From positions 45,015,539-45,079,538 of the forward strand of contig NC_073311.1 in the NCBI RefSeq assembly GCF_027595985.1: a stretch of 64,000 bases of DNA, in the 5' to 3' direction. The DNA is from Sorex araneus (lineage: Eukaryota; Chordata; Mammalia; Eulipotyphla; Soricidae). A program made the position numbers and the translations under genes. The notes beneath the pieces are model-generated. The model saw only the letters and a list, made by a program, of their open reading frames with translations, was not told where the DNA came from and did no database searches. The first letter of the stretch is position 1; the number at the start of each line of letters is the position of its first letter. This document shows, in pieces, positions 1-10,837 of the stretch.

Positions 1-187
1 TCCCTCCACCAGTGTCCATTCTCCACCACCAATGAACCCCGTATCCCTCCCACCCCCTGATCCCATCCCCCCACCCCACCCCGCCTCTGTGGCAGGGCAT
101 TCCAATTTGTTCTCTCTCTCCTTTTGGGTGTTGTGGCTTGCAACGGGGGTATTGAGTGACCATCGTGTTCAGTCTCTAGTCTAAATT
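1..187 (-). mobile_element. L1 3' end fragment, cut by window edge
   Basis: C-rich sequence with 'ccctccaccagtgtcca' and 'ctccttttgggtgttgtgg' matches the antisense of the L1 3' end that recurs at 27.3 kb. The poly-A side lies left of the window. Confidence 0.75.
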
Positions 188-204
188 TTTTAAACTCCAT
201 CAAG

Positions 205-335
205 GAGTCAGGTTGGGGGTGGGAGGAAACCTGGAGTCCGTGGTGAAGGGGTGGGGTGATGGGGAGGTGGATTGGAGGCGGGAACATGCTATATCTGAAA
301 CCTTATTATAAACAACTTTGTAGAATGTTGAGAAC
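205..335 (+). mobile_element. L1 3' UTR fragment, sense
   Basis: G-rich run followed by 'ctgaaaccttattataaacaactttgta', the sense form of the L1 3' terminal motif seen elsewhere. It lies head-to-head with the antisense fragment just left of it. Confidence 0.5.
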
Positions 336-915
336 AAGAATCCAGAATGCTGGCGTCCAGATATGGAAGGCTGCCTTGGAATGCCAATCCTGTCTGCTCT
401 ATCTCTGCTACCCCTCCTGGAAGAATTTCCCCTGAAGAAAACCCCTTTACATTTATGTTCATCCCAATAAACCAACACCTTTGGCTGTGTAATAGTCTAA
501 CCCTGATAGATCAAGACTGTCAGGTGCCCGGCCCGGGAGTGTTGTTCTTCTTTTAATGATGACTTGTTCTAAACAATAAACTTTGTTTGTGGAGGACATT
601 TAGGGCTCCCGGTCCACCAGGCTGTTAGCCCTCTGATCCCAGCCTTTTTCTTTCTAATATTCTCTATCATTTCTGTCTCTTAATCCTTGTGGTACTCCCG
701 CCTCAGGCCTCTTCACCCGGGACTGGTGAAAATCCAACCATGACAGGTGCCAGGATACAAACATGCCTGCTTGGTGAGAGGCCAAAACCTAGGGATGCCC
801 ACCCAACCCAGTGTTGCTCTCTGGGACCCCAGCACCTGACAAAGAGGTGTGTGCAAGGCCCCAATGGACTGTGGGGCCCTGGAGAAACTGTACCACACTT
901 GAGCGAGAGCCAAGG

Positions 916-917
<2 letters not shown>

Positions 918-958
<41 letters not shown>
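918..958. repeat. (GT)n microsatellite
   Basis: About 20 uninterrupted GT units. Confidence 0.98.
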
Positions 959-960
<2 letters not shown>

Positions 961-1026
961 TGACTCCACCCATCACCACAAACAATGTCATGATAGCAGA
1001 GGGAAGGTGAGAAGCTCCCCCACGTG

Positions 1027-1199
1027 ACCAGATCCTGAAATAGAGCGAAAGGACAGTGAGGCATTTGCCTTGCATGAGGCAGAGCCTGGTTCAGTCTCTG
1101 GTGTTGCACACCCCAAGCCCCAAGCCCCTCCAGGATGATTCCTGAGTAAGCCCTGAGCACAGCTGGATATGGCCCAAAAAGAAAAAGGCCAAAAAAAAT
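1027..1199 (+). mobile_element. SOR-type SINE, module A, diverged
   Basis: tRNA-like head ('aggcatttgccttgcatgagg') followed by 'cctgagcacagctgg' and 'ggcccaaaaagaaaaa' tail. The first third is degraded. Confidence 0.75.
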
Positions 1200-1372
1200 C
1201 AAAGAACAAACAAACAAACAAAACGATGATCTATATACACACAACAGAATACTTGCAGGCTGTAAGAAAAGACAAAAATCATGCAATTTGTTGCTGCATG
1301 GATGGGACCTGGGGGCACAGTGCTGAGAAAGCTGGTCAGAAGAAAAGGGACAGATGCAGAACGGAATATCAC

Positions 1373-1523
1373 TGTATCACTGTCATCCCATTCTTCATTG
1401 ACTTACTCAAGCGGGCACCAGTAACATCTCTATTCAGCCTAGCCCTGAGATTTTAGCAGCCTCTTCTTACTCGTCTTTCCCAACGATTGGAGGCTCTTTC
1501 AGGGTCAGGGGAATATCATCTAT
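1373..1523 (-). mobile_element. Module C SINE, 5'-truncated
   Basis: Antisense of the shared tail (CACTGT repeats, 'gcgggcaccagtaacatct') continuing into 'cctagccctgagattttagcagcc' and 'ggaggctctttcagggt', as in the element at 56.2 kb. A 10-bp duplication GGAATATCAC flanks it (1363-1372 and 1524-1533). Confidence 0.7.
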
Positions 1524-2485
1524 GGAATATCACCTACAGAATATCAAGAGGCCTAAGGAGGAAGTAGCAAAGGCAGCCGAACCTGAGGACTCATCTACAG
1601 AACTGAGCTTCCTAGGGTGGGGGATGGGTAGGGTGGGGGTGGAGGGGTGACCCTGAGACCCTGGTGGAGAGTAGCAGACACTTGGGTAGCGAGTGCGGAG
1701 TTCAAATGTGGCATGCATGAAACCCTTTCATGAACAGTATTTTAATGTATGACAAAAACAAAACTCTGGGCTTCAGTACCCATTACTGGACCCATTCTCA
1801 TCCCCAGAGATTCTGCCCAGTTGTTCCAAGGTTGAGCCGGGCATCAGCATTTTTCCAGCTCCCAGGACCCACCGCTGCTACAGCCTTAGGGTCACCCCTG
1901 GGGCAGCTTCCTACAAGAGGGAGCCAGCCGCACCGGCATTCACCCCGCAGATGCCCCGGCTCTCCGACCCTGCCTCCCTCCCAGAGAAACGAACCAAGCC
2001 TGGAGGTGAAACAGGCCCTGGGGTTTTTGTCCGCACCAAAGAGTTAGCCCTGGGTCAACCCTCCACCCTCAACAAGCTCAGTTCTTCATTTTCCAGCTCT
2101 TACCGGTTACTGGTTGAGATTGACGAGGGTGCAACAAATACCTCCCACTGCTCCTGCCTCACCACACACCACAGTCCCCAAACCCCCGCGGTCCCCACAG
2201 CAAAGCAGCCCGTGGCAGAGAGAGGCTCAGGGGGGTAATGGGACGTCAGGCCTGTGCCGTGAAGTGAGGGCCAAGGGCCCGGGTGGACACCAGCCACCCC
2301 TGACAGAGGCGTGACCTCACAGAGTCCAGGTCGTGAGCGAGCAGAGGGGTGGGTGGGAAAGCTGATCTCCCGATTGAGCACTGGGGTGGGATTCCCTGGG
2401 GGGGACCTGTGCTGGTCTGTCTATTGGAACTGTTAATGGAGGTGCGAATGGAAGCACCCCCAGAGGAGCCCAGGTATGATCTTTC

Positions 2486-2725
2486 TTTTTTTTTTATTTC
2501 ATTACTTTTCTTTCTTTATTTTTTTTTAATTTTTTTTTATTGAGTCACCATGTGGAAAGTTACAAAGTTTTCAGGTTTAAGTCTCAGTTATACAATACTC
2601 GAACACCCATCCCTTCACCAGTGCACATATTCCACCACCAAGAATCACAGTATAGCTCCACCCCGCACCCCCACACCCTTAGCCCCCCCCCCCGCCTGTG
2701 TAGCTAATAAATTTCACTTTACTTT
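2486..2725 (-). mobile_element. L1 3' end insertion with 16-bp TSD
   Basis: Starts with poly-T and 'attgagtcaccatgtgg', then 'cacccatcccttcaccagtg'. The target-site duplication CCAGGTATGATCTTTC is perfect at 2470-2485 and 2726-2741, fixing both ends of a 240-bp 5'-truncated copy. Confidence 0.92.
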
Positions 2726-3009
2726 CCAGGTATGATCTTTCACTAGCCCTTTCAGCACCCCTTCGCCCAATCAGGCTGACCCGTCAAACTAACGAGACCA
2801 GCCTCCAGCGGGTTAGTTCTGGGACTGCGACTTTCTTCTCCTGCGCGCACAGTGCCTGCCTATGCTGTGGAGAGACATTTCTGAGGAGAGCAGAGCAGAG
2901 CAGAGCACTGTGACCTGAACTGATCAACCCCGTTCAGGGGAAGTCACAAACCCATCCTGAAAGTCAGTCACCAGCTCCCACGGGACTTCTCAGGGCACAT
3001 GTTTTATTT

Positions 3010-3235
3010 TATTTTTAAGGCTATTTTATTTTATTTTTTTAAATTGAATCACCATGAGATACACAGTTACAAAGTTGTTCATGATTAGGTTTCAGTCATA
3101 CATGTTCCAACACCCAACCCTGCACCAGTGTACATTTTCCACCACCAGTTTTCCCAGTTTCCCTCCTGCCTCTGCCTTCCCCCCTTACCCTGTACCCTGC
3201 AGCAGGCTGCCCCTCTACAGCAGACTCTCTCTGTC

Positions 3236-3297
<62 letters not shown>

Positions 3298-3460
3298 ACT
3301 CTCCCCCTCCCACCCTGTATTCGTAGGACTCCTCCCTCAGCTCTCTCCCTCTTTTTCTCTCTCTCTCACACACACACACTCTTTCTCTCTCTCTCACACA
3401 CACACACTCTCTCTCTCCCCCTCCCACCCTGTGTTTGTAGGACCCCTCCCTCAGCTCCTC

Positions 3461-3513
<53 letters not shown>

Positions 3514-3621
3514 TTTCTCTCCCCCTCCCACCCTGTGTTTGTAGGACTCCTCCCTCAGCTCTCTCTCCCTCTTTCTCTCTCTCTCTCTCAAACACACACA
3601 CTCTCTCTCACACACACTCTT

Positions 3622-3653
<32 letters not shown>

Positions 3654-3711
3654 TCTCTTCCCCCTCCCACCCTGTGTTCGTAGGACCCCTCCCTCAGCTC
3701 CTCAGCTCTTG

Positions 3712-3760
<49 letters not shown>

Positions 3761-3774
3761 TCACACACACTCTT

Positions 3775-3805
<31 letters not shown>

Positions 3806-3859
3806 CTTCCCCCTCCCACCCTGTGTTCGTAGGACCCCTCCCTCAGCTCCTCAGCTCTT

Positions 3860-3933
<74 letters not shown>

Positions 3934-4020
3934 ACTTCCTCTCTCTCTCTCTTTCCCCCCCTCCCACCCCGTAGTCGTAGGACCCTTCCCTCAGTATTAG
4001 CCCTCAGTGCAAAACCCTGA
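3010..4020 (-). mobile_element. L1 3' end expanded by an internal minisatellite
   Basis: Left end has T-rich tail, 'attgaatcaccatgagatac' and 'cacccaaccctgcaccagtg', the antisense L1 3' terminus. The normally short CT-rich part of this 3' UTR is expanded into the tandem array at 3228-3998. Confidence 0.75.
3228..3998. repeat. CT/CA-rich minisatellite, six imperfect units
   Basis: Each unit is (CT)n then (CA)n then a 40-50 bp spacer of the form CCCTCCCACCCTGTGTTCGT followed by AGGACCCCTCCCTCAGCTC. Spacers begin near 3303, 3418, 3522, 3661, 3810 and 3959, so units are about 104-149 bp. Spacers are much better conserved than the dinucleotide lengths, which points to recent unit duplication. Confidence 0.9.
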
Positions 4021-4021
4021 A

Positions 4022-5010
4022 CACTCACTTACTTGGGTGACCTCCCCTGGTTGGCACTAGAGTGAATAGCAGGATGAAGAGGGAGTTCATGAGATTTTCC
4101 CAGGAAAGCGCATCTGGGAACTTGCCTCTGGTTTCTCCTGCCTATGTCCCCATGAGGCTTCTCCCTCCTCTGAATTTACCATTTCCTTCCACCCCAACAC
4201 TGTGGATTCTTCTAGCAAATGATCCAGCCCAATGGTAGCCTATCAGGCTCCTGGACAATAGACCAAAAAAAGAGAGCTTTCAAGGAAAATAGAACAGGAC
4301 ACACAAATGCTCAGTGACGCCACGAGCACAACCTGAGAAGCTCACTCACAACTTACCTTCCTAGCGTTGTTAGGAATGGAAGATCAAGCAGGAGTTGATC
4401 CAATGTGGCGCTGGTATGGAATTCTGACCAAGATACTGACAGAACTCGAGGCACATGAGGGAGACAACAAGTTTATGGCACGAGTAGGCTCGACCTGGTT
4501 GCCCCAAGTAATGTTTACAACAAAGTTTTTATACAATGTTCTTTGGGTGAGATGAAGGAAGTCTGCAGTTAACACATTCTGTGACATTCTGGTACATTCT
4601 GTTACAAGCCTTCCAGTCAGTCTACATAATGCCCTTGCAGTTTCTTAGTTTCTGTTCTTACAACCTGGTGCAGCTTGTTCCGTTCCCGTTATAATTTATA
4701 ACCCATTTATGCCCATTCAATTCTTGGGATGATTTACTCAGGGGCCATTTTCTTAATCCCCTCTTCCATGTATTTTCTCTCTACGTGAGTAGCAGCTCTC
4801 TGAGGAGAAGCATCAGTCATGTATGTTCACTGTGTCAGCACCAGAACTTATTCAGATGCTTGACACATTGCATGTACTCAAAAAAATATCTATTACATTA
4901 GTGAATAACAAATTAACAAGTGCATAAGTGAATGAATAAATGAATAAAACTGGGTCTTATATTAGAAACAATGGATATTATTGATAACTGTTAACTACCA
5001 TCATTTCTCA
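4022..5010. other. Unique intergenic sequence; L2/MIR-like relic at its right
   Basis: No gene recognised. About 4800-4950 has 'gatgcttgacacattgcatgtactc' and '...gaatgaataaatgaataaa', like the 3' end of old L2/MIR elements on the + strand. Confidence 0.4.
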
Positions 5011-5192
5011 GGGCTGGAATGATAGGACAGGAGGTAAGGCATTTGCCTTGCACAGGGCCAACCTGCATTCGATTCCCAGCATCCCATATGGTCCCCTGAG
5101 CATCACCAGGAGAAATTCCTGAGTGCAAACCCAGGAGTTAGTAAGTAACTCCTTCGCATCGCTGGGTATGACCCAAAAAGAAAAAAAAAAAT
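5011..5192 (+). mobile_element. SOR-type SINE, module A
   Basis: Complete element: head 'gggctggaatgatagg', 'catcccatatggtcccctga', 'gggtatgacccaaaaag' and A-tail. Duplication CATCATTTCTCA / CATCATCTCTCA at 4999-5010 and 5193-5204. Confidence 0.93.
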
Positions 5193-5418
5193 CATCATCT
5201 CTCAATTCTCTAAACTTGCATAATCAGATACAATTACTTGTACAGAATAATTGCAGTGACAGCCAAAACACACCAGGGGAAAAATTACTTCAAAATATTG
5301 TAAATCAATTTTCATGCCATTTCCCAAATCTATTGTGGTAATTTATGGAAAATGAATTTATCTTCAGAATAGATTTTGACTTGTCCAATAATTTATAACT
5401 CTTTATTTTTTTCAATTT

Positions 5419-5601
5419 GCTTTTGTTTTGTTTTGGTTTGGACTTTAGGCCACACCCGAGGTGCTCAGGGCTTACTCCTGTCTCTGTGTTCAGATATCAT
5501 TCCTGGCCATGCTCAGGGGAACATAGGGGATGCCAGGATTGAACCTGGGATGGCCACATGCAAGGCATGTTCCCCACCAACTGTACTATTGCTCTGGCCC
5601 C
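5419..5601 (-). mobile_element. SOR-type SINE, module A
   Basis: Antisense: T-rich tail, 'aggccacacccgaggtgctc', 'gcaaggcatgttccccacc' and 'ctattgctctggcccc'. Confidence 0.85.
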
Positions 5602-5644
5602 AATTTATGATATTTTAAACCCTTTGGTTGAGTAGCACTAGACA

Positions 5645-5760
5645 CTTATGTCCTTATCTAACGAATGAGAAACTACAGATTGCTGGTTTGTCCCACGTCA
5701 CACGCGGATTAGCAGCAGAGAAGAGATTATACTTTTGCAATATTCCTGGGAGAGAACCCA
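5645..5760 (-). mobile_element. MIR-like relic
   Basis: 'aacgaatgagaaactacag' and 'cccacgtcacacgcggattagcag' resemble the antisense MIR core ('gaggaaactgaggc... ggtcacacagctagtaag'). Confidence 0.45.
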
Positions 5761-5930
5761 GCTGCTTCAGGGAAAAGTAGCTTGCAGGGGTCAAAAGGAG
5801 ATGGGGTCCTGGACGGCGGGCCAAACTCCTGAGAGGCTGTAAAAAAGTAAAGCACACCGAAGGGCGTGTGCACTCAAGGGCTCTCCAGGCGGCTCTGTCT
5901 CACCGCCCGCATTTGGTGCTCTGGAACCGC

Positions 5931-6391
5931 TGTGTATGGGCTGGATCGGGACGGCTGTTGGCCAAGGACAGGCAAAGGAAGAATGAGGACCAAGCTGGTT
6001 TCTGATTAGTTACCGTTTATTCAATCTTCCATCTTTCTCCTCTCCTGCACTCCCAGCTCCGTCCTCTCTCTGGATCTACTGCAGCATCTCTCTGGATTCT
6101 CTTGTCTCTCTCCTCCCTCTTTCTCTCTTCCCCTTGCCCCTAGGCTACACATAGCCAGGTAGCAAAATCAACATAAGAAAGCCCTTCCTGACTGCCAGCA
6201 GGTATAAAATACCTCTTAAGGTTTTTCTCCTTTCCTTAGTCCAAGAACTTATTCACATCTGAATACTAGTTAGTTTTGTATGGATTTAGCAAGAGATACA
6301 TTGAGGCTTTCAAGGCAGCTCTCCTGGCAACATCTTGCCACAGACTCAGAGCACAGCACTCAGGCCAGATTAATCATTCCTCACCCTAACA
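5931..6391 (-). mobile_element. Probable endogenous retrovirus LTR (class II-like)
   Basis: Read on the minus strand, a block of about 461 bp begins TGTTAGGG and ends CCCATACACA, an imperfect TG...CA inverted end. It carries a polyadenylation signal (AATAAA inside 'gattgaataaacggtaac') followed by an R/U5-like stretch. Beyond its 3' end on the same strand, 'gcaccaaatgcgggcggtgagac' loosely resembles a lysine-tRNA primer-binding region. I see no gag, pol or env reading frame nearby. Boundaries are approximate and the family was not identified. Confidence 0.5.
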
Positions 6392-7147
6392 GGGTCCAAA
6401 TCTAGTTATCACTGTTTGGATCATGACAGCATTTGTCCATGACCAAGCTCTTAACTTTTAAGTTAAGCATTAGTCACTTGGGCCAGGCCCATCTAGATGC
6501 CAGGGTAGCACACAACTCACCCCTTGCCCTGGTTTCATCTCATCTCTCATCGGAACCCTGCTTTTGGGGGTGCTAGGAAGTAAGGGCAGCTGAGGCTTAG
6601 GTTGAGAGAACAGACGCCCAGGAGGAAAATATCATGTAGAGTCAAATGACTCCCAGGTTACAAAAGCATAGCATTTGCTAAGTCTTCCTATGTCCATACA
6701 AAAAAGGACATTGCTCTGAATAAACTATGCAAAGGACTCAAGGAGAAGAGAAAAACAATATTTACAAGTCAACAGAACACTTAGAAAGAAGTTACAAATG
6801 AACACAGAGGAATGGGAGCACTGTGATGGAAGTAACCCAATAAACCTAAACTACCTGAGGCTATATTATCCTACAAGAGACAGTCATTGACTGTCAAGCC
6901 AGGGAGTCAGCTGCTAAGTAAGCTCTCTAACACTGACCATGCAAGAGCCAGTTCTGACTGTTGGAATAATGGGCATTGAGCCAGGACTAGCCCCAGCACT
7001 GCCAGGTGTGAAGTGTGACCCCAGTACCAAACCAAACTAATCAACAAAGCAAGAAACCGGGTAAATAATTTCTGAGTTCTGATTCAGGCATTCCCACTTC
7101 AGAGCCTCTTGTTTGAAATCCATTTACTCCATTTACTAAATAGTATG
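6392..7147. other. Unique intergenic sequence
   Basis: No coding potential or recognisable repeat beyond a possible short degenerate SINE near 6960-7030 ('tgagccaggactagccccagc'). Confidence 0.4.
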
Positions 7148-7397
7148 GACTGGAGCGATAGCACAGTGGGTAGGGCATTTGCCTTGCATGCAGCCAACCT
7201 GGGTTCGATTCCTTCATCCACCTTGGAGCCCAGCAAGCTACTGAGAGTATCCCGCCTGCACAGCAGAGCCTGGAAAGCTACCTGTAGTATATTCAATATG
7301 CCAAAAAATAGTAACAACAAGTCTCTCAATGGAGTCACTGGTGCCTGCTCAAGCAAATTGATGAATAATGGCATGACAGTGCTACAGTGCAGTGCTA
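7148..7397 (+). mobile_element. SOR-head SINE, module B, full length
   Basis: tRNA-like head 'gactggagcgatagcacagt', then instead of the module A body 'gcaagctactgagagtatcc', 'atgccaaaaaatagtaacaa' and 'actggtgcctgctcaagc'. It ends in ACAGTGCTACAGTG repeats with no poly-A. Confidence 0.92.
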
Positions 7398-7599
7398 ATT
7401 TTTATTAAAAACATTGTGATTTACAAAGTAGTTCATTATGCAGTTGTTTCAAGCATTTAGTGTTCCAATGCGCAGTGCTGTTCCTGGGGGTACTGAGGTT
7501 TGAGGCCAGGGCTCCTGCATGTAAAAAAACACATTCCACTTCATTGATCTCCCTGGTCCAACTGAGTGATATTTACTCAGTGCCTCACTGATGTTCGTA

Positions 7600-7720
7600 G
7601 CTTAGTTTCCATTTTTGAAATCAGGCTGAAGAGTGTACACCTCATAGACCCTGTGAGTATCCGACGGGATAATGCCTGTCGTGTGCCAGCACACAGCATC
7701 ATCTAGTTAGCTACCGTCAC
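7600..7720 (+). mobile_element. MIR-like relic
   Basis: 'agtttccatttttgaaatc', 'acctcatagaccctgtgag', 'gggataatgcctgtcgtgtg' and 'ccagcacacagca' follow the MIR 3' half. Confidence 0.6.
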
Positions 7721-8163
7721 TGTTCCCAAAAATCTTCCATGAGAAATATTTGAAGAGTCATTTTGAGTCACCCTTCTCCTTCATCCACAACATTTCATCC
7801 ACAACCAGCATCACTGGTTTTCAACCTGAAATACTCTTAGTTTATTTGCCTCCCGCCAACCTTTATTTTTCTAACTCAGGTCCTATCCTGCCTTCCAGGT
7901 CATCTTTGGATTTTATGACCCATGCCTCCTTTTTTCACCAAGGTGATAAGTTATCTAAGACCCTTGAGCCAGCGACCAGAGGCCCTTGTGGGGCGGTAGG
8001 TGAAGGTGAGGGACCCACTCTTCTTACTTGACCCAAAGAAAGATCTTTGTGGATACTGCGCACTGTGCTTCCTTCCAGTGTGAAGAAAAAGCTGAATGTC
8101 TTCAACCAAAACACACCAAACAAAGGACTAGATCCAAATGCTCCTGAAGAATGGAATACAAAC

Positions 8164-8351
8164 AGGACTGGAGAAATAAATGCAGCGGGTAAGGCACGTG
8201 CCTTTCAGGTAGTCCAAACTGTGTTTGATCCCCAGCACTCCATACGGTCCCCAGAGCCTGCCAGAAATGATCTCTGAGCATAAAGCTGGGAGTAAGCCCT
8301 GATCACAGTTGGGTGTGAGCCCCCCCAAAAAAAAGAAAGAAAAGAAAAAAA
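8164..8351 (+). mobile_element. SOR-type SINE, module A, diverged
   Basis: 'gactggagaaataaatgcagc', 'gtttgatccccagcactcca', 'ctgatcacagttgggtgtg', ending in an A/G-rich tail. Confidence 0.85.
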
Positions 8352-8353
8352 GA

Positions 8354-9932
8354 TGGAGTATAAGATTCTAACACTATGGTGTCAAGACCCCAGTGGTTTC
8401 TTGGCCTTTTTATCTAGTTCCACATCACTACATCACTCCATTCTCCCTGTATCAGTGACCTAGAGTCACGCCTTTCAATCTCTGCTGCATGAACAATTGC
8501 CAGCCTATGATGTAAAAAGCTTATAACCCCCTGCACAAGATAATCAAAGGGACTGCTTTTCTCAATTTTTTGTTTGTTTTGGGACCCCTTTTCTTTTTTT
8601 TTATAAAATATTGATCCTCTGTAGAGGATCTTTATAGAAAAGGAATATTGATTCCTTTTCTATAAAAATTAATTGGGAACTGAATAAGTAATGCAAATGT
8701 ATTATCTTCCAGCTCTGACCATGAGTCCCAAGAGTCCACAGGGCTGACTCGTCCTGGAGGCCCTAAAGCAAGTGCCTGTACAGCCTCTAGAGCCATCAGA
8801 GTCAAGTTTTGCCAACTTGGACGACTAGTTGGTATATCCCATTTCATGGCACTTCACAGACACCGCGTTCTTTACAAACTAAAGGTTTTTGACAACTGCC
8901 TTGAGCACATTGATGGGCAGTTTTTCCGACAGCATGTGCTCATTCTGTGTGCCTGCAGCACATTTTGGTAATCCTTGCGATTTCCAAATGCTTGCCAATG
9001 TTGGCTGGCTTCTCAGACTTTTCCCTTGGAAGATATTCTCCTCAGGACAAGTGACTTCACATCTCTGGGCCTCCGCTTCCTTCTCTGCCAAGCTAGAGTG
9101 GTGTCGCCTACTTGGAGCACTGGGTGAATGTGAAATGAGGAAGTAGGCACGGAGTGCCAGCAGATGCCAGGGACATTTATTTGATCCCTTCTCCCTCATT
9201 CCTCTGCTCTCCCAAACAGGAGGAACTGGGGAAGTTCTTAAACTCAGAGGGAAGGATCTGTAAGGATAGTCTCACCCTGGGTCATGGAAGAGAAAGCGAA
9301 GGAAGAAGTGACCTGTACCAACATGAGCTGGAGCAGGAGGGGTATTTTACATTGGAATCGAGTCTTTCTTTCTAGAAACATGACACTGGACAGGTCTGGA
9401 CGGGAAGGGCTATGCTGATTTCCTAAGAGCTCATCCAGAACTCTGTAACACAGAGAGTTTAAAAGAGAATAGTGCAGAAATATAAAATAAGGCCTTAGGG
9501 ATGACCCATTACTGTTTATTTTTTCTAAGAAATATCAATTTGGGTTCTATTATGCACTAGTTAAGCTTGTAGCAGATCTTATTCAGATTAAGTTGGGGGG
9601 GCTGGAAAGTCCTTACTAATTTTTGGTAATTCATATTTTGTTGTTTTGTTTTGGACTCCCTCCGTGCCAGGTTGTTTTCACTGGGGGTGCCCCAGAGGGG
9701 GGCGGGTGAGAACCCAGCCCCAGCAGCCGACCTCCACTACACAACCACCACCACACTCCAGGCCACTTTCCAGATGCTCCAGTCGAGCCTCATGCATGAA
9801 TGAAGTCCCACGGAACCCAGGTAATGCGGAACTTTGTGACCTTGGACTCTGGACTCAACGGGACCCAAAAGCAGGGATCCTCTGCCTGCTATCAGGAGTT
9901 CAGACAATAGGCAACAAATCATAGAGAGTGAA

Positions 9933-9965
<33 letters not shown>

Positions 9966-10036
9966 CTGTATATGTGATCACTATCTATATAAGTGAATAT
10001 ATACGTGAATATATATATAGATATATGTATTCATAC
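8354..10036. other. Unique intergenic sequence with MIR relic and AT microsatellites
   Basis: No gene seen. About 9035-9145 contains 'aagtgacttcacatctctggg' like MIR (+). AT-rich simple sequence lies at about 9935-10030. Confidence 0.5.
8613..8666. repeat. Two adjacent perfect inverted repeats
   Basis: GATCCTCT (8613-8620) pairs with AGAGGATC (8623-8630) over a 2-nt loop. TTTATAGAAAAGGAAT (8631-8646) pairs perfectly with 8651-8666 over the 4-nt loop ATTG. The hairpins abut with no spacer. Confidence 0.95.
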
Positions 10037-10322
10037 CTCTTGGAGATCCCCGCAAGCTACTGAGAGTATCCCGCCCGCACAGGCAGAGCCTGGAGAGAGT
10101 ATCCAGCCCGCACAGGCGGAATCTAACAAGCTACCCGTGGCGTATTCAACATGCCAAAAACAGTAATGATAGGTCTCATTCCCCTGACCCTGAAAGAGCC
10201 TCCAGTCATTGGGAAAGACAAGTAAAGAGAGGCTGCTAAAATCTCAGGGCTAGGAGGAATAGAGATGTTACTGGTGCCCGCTTGATTAAATCGACAAACA
10301 ACAGGATGACAGTGATACAGTG
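10037..10322 (+). mobile_element. Module C SINE, 5'-truncated
   Basis: 'cgcaagctactgagagtatc', 'ttcaacatgccaaaaacagt', then the C-specific insert 'cctgaccctgaaagagcctc' to 'aatctcagggctaggagga', then the shared end 'gttactggtgcccgcttga' and ACAGTGATACAGTG. Confidence 0.88.
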
Positions 10323-10324
10323 AT

Positions 10325-10520
10325 TGTTTTTTAGTTACATCTGGTGGTTCTTGGGGCTTATTTTGGCTTTGAGATCAAGGATCACAACTGGTTGGGCTCA
10401 GGGAACCACATGGGGTGTCTGGGATGGAACTTGAGTTGTTACACAAGACAAGTGCCTTACCCACTGTACTAACTTTTGGCCCCTCATGCAAGACAAGTGC
10501 CCTACCTACCTGGTGTACCT
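10325..10520 (-). mobile_element. SOR-type SINE, module A, with duplicated head segment
   Basis: Antisense module A to 'aacttttggcccc' at 10483, followed by a second copy of the head segment ('atgcaagacaagtgccctac', 10486-10505). Confidence 0.7.
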
Positions 10521-10587
10521 CTTTGGTGTATCTCTTTGTTCATATGAAAACTCTAGAAAATAAAACATTTGCTGAGATAAGAGACCC

Positions 10588-10827
10588 TTGGTGGGGGGAG
10601 GGAATGGGGTGGGCATGACGGGAGGGATACTGGGAACATTGGTAGAAGAATGGTCACTGGTAGAGGGATGGGTACTAGATCATTGTGAGACTGAAATGTA
10701 ATCACAAAAGTTTGTAAGTCTGTAACTGTATCTCATGGTGATTGATTAAAAAATATTTTAAAAATATTTTTTAATTTTTTTTTAAATTTAAAGTTAAAAC
10801 AATAAAAAGAAATACAAATGGTCAAAA
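10588..10827 (+). mobile_element. L1 3' end insertion
   Basis: G-rich 3' UTR, 'actggtagagggatgggtac', 'tgtaactgtatctcatggtg' and A-rich tail. AGAGACCCTT flanks it at about 10578-10587 and 10828-10837. Confidence 0.85.
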
Positions 10828-10837
10828 AAGAGACCCT

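Noticed and set aside
3228..3998. Regularly spaced repeats reminiscent of a CRISPR array
   Set aside because: Units are variable-length dinucleotide runs with near-identical spacers in a mammalian L1; the opposite of CRISPR architecture.
3128..4020. Long Ser/Leu/Thr/His-rich open frames
   Set aside because: Produced by translation of CT/CA simple repeats.
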